Assembly (NCBI GenBank): GCA_001599755.1
Contig: BCHX01000005.1
Location: forward strand, 1,021,193 to 1,085,192
Direction of reading: 5' to 3'
Source: Gliomastix tumulicola
Lineage: Eukaryota; Ascomycota; Sordariomycetes; Hypocreales; Bionectriaceae
DNA: 64,000 nucleotides
Under the pieces are notes generated by a model, which ran no database searches, was not told where the DNA came from, and worked only from the letters and a program-made list of their open reading frames with translations. Position numbers and translations under genes: made by a program. Positions 1 through 10,679 of the stretch are shown here, one piece after another; within the stretch, counting starts at the first letter, position 1, and each line of letters opens with the position of its first letter.

Positions 1-126
1 GCTCTTTTTTTGTGGGTTTCTTTTCGGTAATTCGCGTCAGTTCACCTCCACTCTCTTCTTCCTGAAGCTTTCTTCTAATCCGAGTTTCTCTCTTTCAGCA
101 TCGGCATTGACATCACTTTCGACAAC

Positions 127-2302
127 ATGAAGCTTCATGTTTTCCCGCTTCTTGCGGTGCTCGGCGCCATGCTGGGCATGGCCGCAAACCCTGCTCCCTC
201 TCACTATGAGCCCCTGGATGGTACGTTACCTCAACCGCAGACTTGTCTTGATCGTGATGGGTTGCTGACACAACCAGGCTGTGCGTATGACTGTGCTGCT
301 CGGCTCACTGGAGATGACCATGACGGCTGGGCGAGCCTTTGTTCTGGCAGCACCACGCAGACGGTATGTTCCTCTCTTTCTCTCTTTCTCTCTTCCTCTC
401 TTCCTCTCTTCCTCTCTTCCTCTCTTCCTCTCTTCCTCTCTTCCTCTCTTCCCCATTTTCCCTCTTCCTCTTTTTCTCTCTCCCCAGTCATGTTTTCCTC
501 CTCTCCCCTACTGGCACATCTTCTCCCTCTGTTCCCATTCGATGTGCAGGATCTTCCTCTGACAACTGCTGTTCCAGACCTTTCTTCAATGCTTGTCCAC
601 CACCTGCCACAGCGGCTATGGCTCTGCTCTCGTCTCATATCTCACCGGCTGCTTGGACCTTGGTGCCACCCTGCCCACTGTCTATCCTGTCAACTTTCAG
701 CATCACAGCTTGGTTCAACGTCAGTTCGTTCCCACGGGTCTAGGCCCTGTTCTTGAGGGAGACTCTGTCAACGGCACTCAACAAGACTTCACCTTCACCG
801 TTGAATGCAACGCTGGGTCTGATGGTGTTCTCACGCTATCTCTTCCTGACCCGACTCCAGTCACTGACTCACCTTGTCCTCATTCCGATGGCGACTCTCG
901 ACAAGGTCCATCGGGGTCTGAGGACAACCTGTCTTCACTGCCTGCTGGTGACGCTGTTCCCTCGACCACATCAATTGTCTCGCCTGCTACCGGCTCTGCT
1001 GTCCCTTGCAACTCTGTTCCGACTCAAACGGGTGATCCCACAAGTCAAGACTCTGTCCCCGACTCGGCAAGTGATGCACCTGCACCCACCTCATCAGCTG
1101 ACCTGGCCTCAACATCGACAATCAGCGAATGGGACTACAAAGCTACCACAGCTGAACCGACATCCGATGTTGCAGCAATTTCCACATCGCCTGTCTCCGA
1201 CAACGGCTCTGAACCCAGCACCTCTGGTTCTTCTCCAACCACTGACTTTGGCGATGCCCAAGCCAGTGAGGCAGCAACCACGGATGGTGGCAGTGGCTCT
1301 GACACCTCTCTGACCTCGGTCATCCCCGAGCCTTCCGCCACCCTTGATGGTGACAGATCCTCACAGCCCAGCTCGACTTTCGTTGAGTCTTCTCCCTCAG
1401 AGACTGGGGCTGTTCCTCCCGCTCGCATTTCGGCTGACTCGGACGCGGGCACATCGACAAACATTGTCCCTCCTGAATCCTCCGCTGCCACGACTTCACA
1501 GCCGACTTCGACCTTTGTCGAGTCCTCCCAATCAGATTCTGGGGCTGTCTCACCTGCTGATGTTTCCGCAGAGCCCACTGAGGGCAGTGAGACTGTTCTC
1601 AATCCTACCTCACAACCAACCTCAACCTTCCTCGAGTCCTTTCCACCTGAGACATCTGCAGCTGACGCCGACGGGGCATCGCCCTCCGATGTCACACTCT
1701 GGCCAAACCCCCCCGGCTCGCAGATCACATCAGAAGCTCTCTCGACACTGGTTGACAGCACCATTGACCAAACCATCATGACAGCAACGACCATCACTTT
1801 CATCAAAGCGGAGCCTCCCAGTGGCTAGGTGCCATACTCCCTGACCGCCGCGACTTCAACAGTCGACGTGCCTCAGGAGGAGACGCTGTGGCCCGTCCCA
1901 ACCCCAACGACAACCATCTACATTGACGACGAGCCCGGTCGGATTGAAGGCGTGGTCATTGTCACTGTCTTTGGAACAGATGAGCGCGAGTCACAGACAG
2001 CTGTTCTCACAGCTTCCGACATGGATGCCGCTATCTCAGCCATTCCCTCCTGGGTCACTTTCCCAGATGCCGCGCAGGCGATGAAAAGGGACACCAATAC
2101 TGACATGGCGTGTGTTGCCCCAGAAGAAACAAAGGGAAGCTTCTTGAAGTCGACTCATAACTCGGACTCAGAATCTGATTCTGACTCTGAGAAGGTCGAC
2201 GTCATTCCGGCGACAGGGGCCTCGGCCCCCTGGGTCATCACCCTCGGGTTGTTGCTTGCCAACTACCTATTGGCCATTGTCGTGGCAGAGGTGCTTGCTT
2301 GA
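127..2302 (+). CDS. Ser/Thr-rich secreted or GPI-anchored surface protein with an in-frame TAG
   Basis: The inferred exons are 127-220, 278-363 and 578-2302. Both introns have good GT..AG borders and the phases agree. Residues 1-20 form a signal peptide. A short Cys-rich head follows with spacing C-x3-C-x15-C-x11-C-x4-C-x14-C, then about 400 residues rich in Ser, Thr and Pro. These include three degenerate repeats built around QP[ST]STF[VL]ES (about 1360-1690). The tail is an acidic DSDSESDSDSE-type stretch and a hydrophobic C-terminus (2227-2300), which suits a GPI signal or membrane anchor. A TAG at 1826-1828 interrupts the frame, but the same frame stays open and protein-like through the anchor to 2302. 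The protein is 416 aa if the stop is obeyed and about 634 aa if it is read through or edited. I do not recognise the family; the Cys pattern is CFEM-like in flavour but lacks the CxC of CFEM. A cell-wall location is inferred. Confidence 0.7.
364..577 (+). repeat. CTTCCTCT microsatellite inside intron 2
   Basis: Intron 2 of the surface-protein gene (GTATGT...TTCCAG, 214 nt) is unusually long for this window. About 373-470 is a pyrimidine tract made of repeated CTTCCTCT units. The tract acts as an exaggerated polypyrimidine stretch upstream of the acceptor and is likely to vary in length between strains. Confidence 0.85.
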
Positions 2303-2920
2303 ACAAGCACTACGATAGTTCATGTTTGTTTTCTTATCTGGAGGTGTTCTTCATTTACTACTGCCAGAGGACTGTGACTCCGAGGAGCACGCATGGATCT
2401 AGGTTTAGACTTGTAGTTTAACATGCCAATTCAAGTATTCAGCCAACAACTCGTCTCCCGTCTCGTGAATGTTCCTTGCCGAACTCATGGCCATAGATGC
2501 TGTCTTGTCGAGTTGTGGGAGCTCAAGTTGGAGCTGTCAGTGGCTGGGAACAATTGAAGAGACTGAAGACTGAAGCCAACCACGAATGGGCATTTTAGCG
2601 CCCCTCCCCCACAACCGCGAACCCACAGCGGGCCTAGAATTCAGGGACTTGGCTAGCAGTTGACAGAAAGACTCAGACGCACAAAGTACAGATAGAGTGC
2701 TACTAGGCCACTTGCCTATAAAGTTTGGGCCAGATACTCGTTATCTATGCAGATCTCTCCACCTTTTATGTCCTCCGTACCGCAACCAAGAAGAGAAAAA
2801 AAAAAAGTTCAGAGAGATAGAGAGAGGGAACCCGCGAAGAAAAAACAACTTCGCAAAACAAACCCAGTCACCGTCTCTTCGTTCCCCTGCACCTCTTCAA
2901 CCCGCAATTGAAAAGGCGCA
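2303..2920. other. Intergenic: 3' region of surface gene and 5' leader of NOP6-like
   Basis: I see no coding sequence. The last ~150 bases are purine-rich, with an A10 run at about 2797, and lead directly into the NOP6-like start at 2921. This is probably its leader. Confidence 0.6.
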
Positions 2921-3977
2921 ATGAAAAGCAAACGTGCCCAGGAGGCCGAGGCCAACGAGACGCCCGTCAATGGCGTAACCACCGACGCACCGGCAAAGAA
3001 GCGCAAGAGAAGCGACGACGACGGCGGCAAGACGGCGAAGAAGACCAAGAAAGATAAGAAGTCGAAGAAGAAGGGCGCTGCCGATGCCGACGACGATGCA
3101 GAGAAGCCCAAGAAGCAGAAGCGCGAGGACAAGTACAAGCGGGAGAAGGAGAGCCGACGAGAGCGCAAGGAGCGGAAGAAGGATCTGCTGAATCTGCCCG
3201 GCGACGCGGAGGAAGCTGAGGGTGCCAATGCCGAGGAGGCTAAGGCAGAGAAGCCCGAGGCTGTGAACGGCGAGAAGAAGGACAAGAAGGACAAGAAGAG
3301 CAAGAAGGAGAAGAAGCAGAAGCAGGCCAAGGAGGAGGACGCGGACGCGGCCGCGGCCGACGATAGCAAGACCACTGAGCAGCAGCAGCAGCCCGAGACC
3401 AACGGATCCGATGCCATCGACCTCGACGCCGACGCCGCCGAAAAGCAGGACCGCCACATCGTCTTCGTCGGCAACCTTCCCTACACCGCCACGGCGGCGA
3501 GCATATCCGCGCACTTCGCCTCGCTCTCGCCGATCGCGGTCCGCTGCCTCAAGAACAAGGGCGACGACAAGCCGTGCCGGGGCATCGCGTTTGTCGAGTT
3601 CGGCAAGGTGTGGCATATGCGGACCTGCCTGGACAAGTTCCACCACTCCATGTTCAACGACGGTGTCAGTCCCGCGCGCAAGATCAATGTTGAGTTGACG
3701 TGAGTACCCCTTGCCCCCTTCTGTTCGTGCCGCTTGGTTTGGCTCTGTATGTACTGATTATTTATTTCGAACGAACAGCGCGGGCGGTGGCGGCAAGACG
3801 CAGCATCGACAGGACAAGATCCGCGCCAAGAACGAGAAGCTCGAGGAGAACCGCACGAAGCGCATCGACAGAGAGAAGGAGGCCAAGGCCGAAGCCGCTG
3901 GCCAGCAGGCCCAGAGCGGCATGGAGGATAACATCCATCCTAGCCGCCGGGGTAGAGTGCCGGGCATGGCCTACTGA
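2921..3977 (+). CDS. nop6: NOP6-like nucleolar RRM protein (small-subunit ribosome biogenesis)
   Basis: Exons 2921-3699 and 3779-3977 are joined across a GTGAGT..ACAG intron and give 325 aa. Residues 1-175 are a highly charged Lys/Glu/Asp/Ala-rich tail with repeated KKDKKSKK-type nuclear and nucleolar targeting stretches. A single RRM follows (about 177-260), with RNP2-like HIVFVGNLPY and RNP1-like CRGIAFVEF. The C-terminus is basic (GGKTQHRQDKIRAKNEKL) and ends in RRGRVPGMAY. An RRM directly followed by this tail is the layout of the yeast Nop6 family, which binds pre-rRNA in 90S/40S assembly. The yeast protein is shorter (about 225 aa); filamentous fungal versions have a longer acidic/basic head. 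The function is inferred from family; the RRM is seen directly. Confidence 0.82.
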
Positions 3978-5787
3978 TGGATGGAATCGAGACGTGTGTT
4001 GGAAGCGGCTGTCTTGCCGATCTCCGACATGACTATCCTCTTAAGAGTTCGTCTCAAGACCAGACCAGACCAGACTTGAGGGGTGCCGTCTGGCAGCTTG
4101 GAAGATTTGCCCCTCCAACTTGATGTATATCACGGCCCTTGCGATCTTGGCCTGCCGTTGTCAGTCACTATTGTGCGGAGTCTTCTCGATCTCATATCAC
4201 AGCTGTCCCTGATTTATCATCCTAAGGCCTAAAGAGGGTCTCGTTACGGCGTTACGAGGGAACTGAAAAAATGGGTGTTTGCTTGTTACGTGCACATGGA
4301 TGCTTACTATAGAGAGATGATACCCCCCCAAGATGAATTGGAAGGATGTTGAACCTCAGTGCAAAACAGATCTCATGTTCTGAGGTGGTTACGTGACTAC
4401 CCTAAGCTCGCGATGTGCATCAAGATGGATCAACGGGTACGGGACGACTAATCTGAATCGCCTGGCAGAAATGTTATCTGAACTCTGCGGCTCCTCGTTG
4501 GTTTCTCATGCGAGCTATATCCAGCCAGCTGCAGCGCTCGGCCAAGACGCTTCGTGCTCTGCGAGACAAAGGGACAGGGTCTCACCCAAGCGGGGAGCAT
4601 CGGGGACAGTGTCTCTTGGTACGGCTTATTAGAGCTCCCTCTCGTTGCGTCATTACTACTAGTACTGATAAGAAGTTACCGTAGGACTGTCCCTCATGTT
4701 TGAGATTTCCTCTGACGGTCCATGGATAATACGAGATGTATCATCCCTGACTCTGCATCTGCCGTATAACTAGGCGTCTCAGGGCCAGCCACTCAACGCC
4801 AGATTCCCATTGGCCTGACCCCTCGAGGCGTGTCTGTCCAGTGAGCACGCTCTAAAACAGTGGTGCGGAACTCCAAGACCGGTTCTGAAGCATTTGGCCA
4901 TGCCATTGGCTGGACTCCACCTCAGGTACCACGCTATTTGGCCGGCCAGCGACTATGCTGTGCCGAATGGGGAGCTTGGAAGTATCTAGCGTCACTAGGA
5001 CGCGTACCTTCCAGGTAAAGTGCGCCGAGATGACCGCACTGACGGTACGAGAGGAGTACCTTCCCAAGTGCACGGGCTACCAGCTATCCTCTCAGCCCTT
5101 GGATCACCCCTTGCCTCGCCTTATCACCTGTGCCTTCTGTCCTTCCAAGCTTGCCCTGGATCTAGTAGGTATCCGTGAGGAAGAGTGACCCTGAAGCGAG
5201 TTGAGCTCAATGTGCCTTCCGTTGCCGCTTCCAGTTGGGGCTCTTGCATTGACTCCCGCGGCAACCGCCAACACTCAGCCAGCATCTTCAACTCCCGATT
5301 CTTTGTGAGCAATTACCATTCGTCTTTCTCTTCTTCTCCATCACCCAGACATACAGATCATCACCGCCGAGTTGGGAGCCTTGGCTCTGTGTTCTCGCTT
5401 TCTCGCCCCAAAACTCGTCCCCTCCTGGACCTTTTTTTTTTGCCGCTGGTTTCTGCCCGCTCTAAGACCATCACCCCTGCTGTCTGCTGTTCCGCCTACC
5501 GCCATCTTTCCATCCTCTACGGCCTTTCGTAGGACTCCACCGCTTTCGTACCACCCACAACGACCAACCTTCTTTCCACCGCCGCCCGGGGAATCTCAAG
5601 ATCATCATCCATTGCGAAGCCAACACTCCGAGCCGCACGCATCTCGATCTGCTTCCCGATCCTGCTATCGCTGTTGCATTTCCCCTCCGACGGCACATCC
5701 CGGTGCCTTTTTCCGCGCCTTTGAAGGCCCGTCTCGTCTCGATTGCAATACGCTCTCCGTCCCGAAGTCGAGTCCCGAGCTGCAACA
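3978..5787. other. Intergenic and long CT-rich leader of rac
   Basis: No convincing coding sequence is present. 3978-5200 looks like ordinary spacer. From about 5290 to 5787 the plus strand is strongly pyrimidine-rich, typical of a long 5' leader of a well-expressed fungal gene, and it ends in CAACA immediately before the rac ATG. Confidence 0.6.
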
Positions 5788-6750
5788 ATGGCCCAGCCTG
5801 GTGTTCAGTCCCTGAAGGTACGACGCGTCGCGCCTCGGCACACGGACGCGAGCATTGCCGTGCTCTGGAAGTTCTTTAGCTAACTGATTATCACAGTGCG
5901 TCGTTACTGGCGACGGTGCCGTGGGCAAGGTTTGTGCTTCCTCTGTGCTCTTTGCCTCCCGACGAGGAGGGGGGCCCAAGGAAGACGCCGACTAATCTCG
6001 ATCATCGCGTTTAGACATGCCTCCTCATCTCATACACGACCAATGCCTTCCCCGGCGAATACATCCCGACTGTGTGCGTACACCATTCGTCTGGAGCTCG
6101 GGGCGATTGAGACGTGAGACCGCTGACCGCTTCTCAGCTTTGATAACTACTCAGCCAGCGTTATGGTCGACGGCAAGCCTATCAGCCTTGGTCTTTGGGA
6201 TACCGCTGGTCAGGAGGATTACGACCGACTGCGCCCGCTCTCCTACCCGCAGACGGACGTCTTCCTCATCTGCTTCTCCATCGTCAGCCCACCTTCCTTC
6301 GATAACGTCAAGGCTAAGGTACGTGTGCACTCCTTTCGCTCAACCGAGCACTATGCTAATTGAGATGGGAAATCTAGTGGTACCCCGAGATCGATCACCA
6401 CGCTCCGAATATCCCCATCATCCTGGTCGGCACCAAGCTCGATCTCCGCGAGGATCCTCCGACCCTCGAATCCCTGCGCCAGAAGCGCATGGAGCCTGTG
6501 TCTTACGAGCAAGCCCTCGCCTGTGCAAAGGAGATTAGGGCCTACAAGTACCTCGAGTGCTCTGCTCTAACGCAGCGAAACCTCAAGAGCGTCTTTGACG
6601 AGGCCATTCGGTATGCCCAATTCTTTTGTGTTATTCACATCACAATCGGCCGTGTGCTAACCCTGACCCTCCTCCTCCTCCTCTAGGGCTGTCCTGAACC
6701 CCCGACCCCAGGCCTCAAACAAGAAGCGAACCAAGTGCAGCATCCTGTAA
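5788..6750 (+). CDS. rac1: Rac-type Rho GTPase
   Basis: Six exons (5788-5817, 5897-5929, 6015-6073, 6138-6318, 6378-6610, 6687-6750) give 199 aa, the usual Rac length. The P-loop GDGAVGKT is split by intron 2. Switch I contains YIPTVFDNYS, switch II is DTAGQEDYDRLRPLSYPQTD, and the base-specificity motifs are GTKLDL and the SAL of ECSAL. The Rho-insert region follows LDLRED. The C-terminus is polybasic (KKRTKC) with a CSIL CAAX box; the final Leu predicts geranylgeranylation and plasma-membrane targeting. WYPEIDHHAPNIPIILVGTKLDL and the Lys-rich tail fit Rac better than Cdc42. In filamentous fungi Rac controls hyphal polarity, branching and NADPH-oxidase activity; that role is family knowledge. 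All splice phases agree. Confidence 0.96.
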
Positions 6751-8320
6751 CTTGGCCTATACAGCAACGAAACCCCGGCTTCAAAATCGCAGCAACGACT
6801 TGATATCCTAGACTCGAAGCCGAATAATATCTCATATAGGGCCAATTTTTCTGATCCTTTCACGACTGTCATGGCAGCAAACTACACGAAGTTTACAGAG
6901 TCCACTATACTATACTATACTATAGCAAGCATCGGAGGGGGGGGTTACATTCAGCCTCGGCAGGGGGATTTTTCCCCGAACACGCAGCAGCTGAAGATCG
7001 AATCGACGAGGAAGTGGGAGTGCTGCAGAGGCCACGCCTGCTAAACGGCCTTGCAATCTTGCGAGTCCAGAGGATGGACTCGATTGTCACCTCGGCTCTT
7101 CACTTCTGCGAGGCTTGAGTCTCTCGGCACAAATCCGTGGAACCTGCGTTTTCGCCCTCTTTGATCACTGCCATCTTTAGTTGTGCGCTTCGGGGCTTTC
7201 TTGAGTGCAATGTTTGGCATGGAAGGATGGAATTCGACTGGCTCATCCCCCTCTCGTCGGCGTCTGGCAGATATGGATCTTTTCATCCTGTTATATGTGT
7301 TTTCCCTCTTCTCGATTTTTTATCTGGCTCTACAATTTTAGCTGCTGATGTTATCATTTTTCTCATTTTTATACTGCCTCTGCCCTCGCCGGCCCTTCTA
7401 GGCAAAAGGATATTATCCGATTCTGCTGTAGATAAGGACTACGAGGAACCTCTATTTATAAAAAAGGGCAAACTGTTGTTGTAGCATGATACCTGCGTCT
7501 TTGATTGGTGCCCCGGTGAATCGGGCATGCGTGCATGATTTGTCTGTCTTAGCAAGGTGGTGGGCGAGTGTGTGGCAAAGAGATGTTGCAGCTAACAACC
7601 TCGGCCGATACCTTATATGGCAGAGGCTAGGGGGGATAAGCTTGATATAATTACTACTAATAGTAGGGGTTGACGCCCTGCACGCCATCGTCTGGTTCCG
7701 TTCCGTTATCATTGGGGGGAGGAATTTCGGATCAATGCTCTGGCTGTTCCGACAACGGATCGGCCCAGAGGTTGCCCCAAACCCGTTTTGTCAGCCACCC
7801 AGATGACGGCTTGCGCTCGGCATGATGACGGGGTATGACGAAGCGGGGCGGCCGAGAGGGAGGGAGGGGGGAGGGGAGCTCCCAGAGCTCGAACTCAGGG
7901 TCTCTGGCCTCGTCTCAAGGTAAGGTAGAGGGAAACTTGGTACTGTAAGTACTTCGAACAGGAGCCAGAGTTCATGGAGAGAATTGTCGGTTTCGCATTG
8001 GGAAAGATACAAGTAGCAAAGTACCGAAGTTGCGTGGGCAGCACACCCCGAGCGAGACCCTGCAGAAACCAGGCGGGATAGAGGGGCAATAGAGGGGGAG
8101 CTGGAACTTCAGCAAAGAGCGAGCGCGTTCCCCCCTCGGCGTCCTCCTCATCTCGTAACTCCGCCTTAACAGGTCCATGACACCATCTAAAAACTCTCAC
8201 TCTCTCCACTTCCTCTCGTCTTCCTCTTCTCTTCTCTTCCTCAATCCTCATCCTCCCCTCCCGTGCCAACCACTATCTTTACCGTAACCACCCTCAAGAA
8301 ACCAACAAAAAACCGTCAAA
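6751..8320. other. Intergenic, rac 3' region to sod1 promoter
   Basis: No gene found. A short TATAC tandem run lies at about 6907-6923. An AT-richer block spans about 7290-7480. A GC/AG-rich segment around 7830-7880 is followed by a CT-rich tract (about 8200-8250) immediately upstream of sod1, which is probably its core promoter and leader. Confidence 0.5.
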
Positions 8321-9358
8321 ATGGTCAAGGCTGGTAAGTCAACATACATCCACCCCGCCACCCATTGGAAGAGAGGAGAGAGAAAGAGAGAGAAGAGAGG
8401 GGCGCAGGACACGCTCTTTCTTTATACTTTGCACGCCCTGAGCTGGTTTGAGCGGGTTTCTGCACCGTCACCTCGGTCACCCCCCCTTGCATCTTTGAAC
8501 GTTTTGGGGGTGGGCATGATGCAACCTCTTCAGCCCTACGAGGCCATCTTATTCGGCGACTGGCGGGCGGGCATTGCGATCCGGGGGAGATGAGATCTCC
8601 AGAGAACGAGAACGGGCTCCCTTGCTGACGCGGAACTCTCCCTCCGGACCTCCGGGGAGGGTGTCGTTCTATAGTCGCTGTCCTCCGTGGTGACTCCAAG
8701 GTCTCCGGCACCGTCGTGCTCGAGCAGGAGTCCGAGTCTGCTCCCACCACCATCACCTGGGACATCACCGGCAACGACGCCAACGCCAAGCGCGGCTTCC
8801 ACATCCACACCTTTGGTGACAACACCAACGGCTGCACCTCGGCCGGCCCTCACTGTGAGTTTCCCTCTTCTCCCAGATACTGAGCTCTCCTGTCCCGTTG
8901 ATAAAGTGTTCCAGGCTAACCTCTCCTGTGTTCTCCAAGTCAACCCCTACGGCAAGACTCACGGCGCTCCCTCCGACGATGCCCGCCACGTCGGTGACCT
9001 CGGCAACATCGAAACTGATTCCCAGGGCAACGCCAAGGGCTCCGTGAGCGACAAGCTCGTCAAGATCATCGGCCCCGAGAGCGTCGTCGGCGTAAGTTTA
9101 TATATATCTACAAGTTTGCTCTTCGATACCGAATCATCCAGGGGGGCTGACATTGGACTTTCTGCAGCGCACCGTCGTCGTGCACGGCGGCACCGACGAT
9201 CTCGGCAAGGGAGACAACGAGGAGTCCCTCAAGACTGGCAACGCCGGTCCCCGCCCCGCTTGCGGTATGTATTATGATATTTCTCCTGGAGCTCTGACGA
9301 GTCATGAACAAGGCACTGACACAAATATTCCGCAGGTGTCATCGGTATCTCCTCTTAA
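8321..9358 (+). CDS. sod1: Cu/Zn superoxide dismutase
   Basis: Five exons (8321-8333, 8675-8854, 8940-9091, 9168-9264, 9336-9358) give exactly 154 aa, the canonical cytosolic SOD1 length. It converts superoxide to hydrogen peroxide and oxygen. The metal-site motifs are intact: GFHIHTFGD (Cu ligands), HFNPYGKTHGAPSDDARHVGDLGN (bridging and Zn His plus Asp), VVVHGGTDDLG (last Cu His and the electrostatic loop), and GNAGPRPACGVIGIS with the disulfide Cys. There is no signal peptide, so it is cytosolic. The first exon has only 13 nt and is followed by a 341-nt intron, a common place for fungal sod1 regulatory sequence. All intron borders are GT..AG. Confidence 0.98.
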
Positions 9359-10679
9359 GCTTTCCGGCTAGGGAGCTTAGTAGATGGCAGCCAGACAGTG
9401 TTAGCTGTGTGCGTTGGGACGGGCTGTATCAAAATGTGACATTGAGGCTTTGGGAATATCATTACATAGCTGTGCTAGATTGACAATGGAACGTTGATGC
9501 AGTCATGAGATTAGTGGTGCGGTCTTGGTCTATCCTTGTGATGCATGCTTCTGGCCTCTTTCACGATACCTGGACGGCTGCCTTGGATCTGTGCTTGCTG
9601 TAATACCCGGGTATATCATGGTGTCTGCTCTAGGGACTGGTGATGCTTCTCAAGATCTTGTCTTAACTGGGGAGTCGGGTCAGCGAGAGTCAAGTCTTCC
9701 ATGATCCTGCTCCTCTTGTATTTGCTTTTCGATTTGCGTCTTGGCGAACTTATTGGAAACCAAAGTGAGCAGCATTGGCACCTATGCGAAGAGTGCTGTT
9801 CAGTGAGTCCAGTTCTATTACAGCGTGGTTCGTGGTTCGCAGTTCGCAGTTCGCTCCCTCAGGCGTGTTGCCGTTACCCCTCTCTGTACCCCTCCTTGAT
9901 CAGCAACTCACCAGTGGCAACAGGCTGGTGGCGTGCTGCCCCGCGTCATATCCTGACTCGGAGTGCTCCAAAGGGACGCCTGGAGCCGCTGGAGGGTCCA
10001 GGCTCAGGCCCTAACTAGCCCCCCAGCCCCCTGAAATGGCGTGTGCAGAACAGCAGGCCAGACCCTGAAACCCCTGGAACTGGCCCTCCGTCCCCACACT
10101 TCTGTCCTTCCCCGAAGCTTCTCGCCGCCAGTGGACACCTTTCAGGTTCCTCACACGAGCACCCCGAGGCAGTCTCCGACAATTTGCTGTTTGTTGTCTT
10201 CTCCATCCCTTCTTCTCTCCTCTCTTGCAACACCACCTACCCACCCTTTCCGACTCTATCGATATTGTGTTATCCTCCTCGTCATCACTACGGAGGATTC
10301 GTCTCTTGAAGGTCTTCAGTATTTGGACCTTCGCCGCCTCTTGTCTGCAGTAAGTCTGAAGCTCCGGAGGAACATCGTCCTTCTAGCCTCCTCTACCTGT
10401 GCGACGACGCACACTTGCTGCCTGCCGCTTCATTTCTGCCCAAGCCGCCTCAATTCTACTGCACAGTGCAGAGAGCAGCCTGGAGTCTCTGATCTGATGC
10501 GTCTCCCGTCGAATTGACCCCCCTCAAATCCCACCAAGACTCAAGTCGAGCTCTGGTGGCGTTGCTCCACCACCTACCTACCTACACCGTCTCTTTGAGA
10601 AACCAGCTCGCTGACAGAGTGCCTCTCTCCTTAGTCACGAATTCGTCTGGCCCTCTCCCCTCTTGATCGCCTGCCCAAC
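9359..10679. other. Intergenic, sod1 3' region and Tudor-SN leader
   Basis: No supported gene. From about 10200 to the ATG at 10680 the plus strand is C/T-rich with several CTACCTACC-type runs, consistent with promoter and long leader of the Tudor-SN gene. Confidence 0.5.

Noticed and set aside
127..700. CFEM domain in the first gene
   Set aside because: Six Cys are spaced suggestively, but the CxC core and the eighth Cys of CFEM are absent.
1829..1862. Intron beginning at GTGCCA right after the TAG
   Set aside because: It would be only about 34 nt, lies after the stop rather than over it, and would not restore the frame.
5788..6750. Cdc42 as identity of the GTPase
   Set aside because: The N-terminus, the WYPEIDHHAPN segment and the polybasic CSIL tail fit fungal Rac rather than Cdc42.
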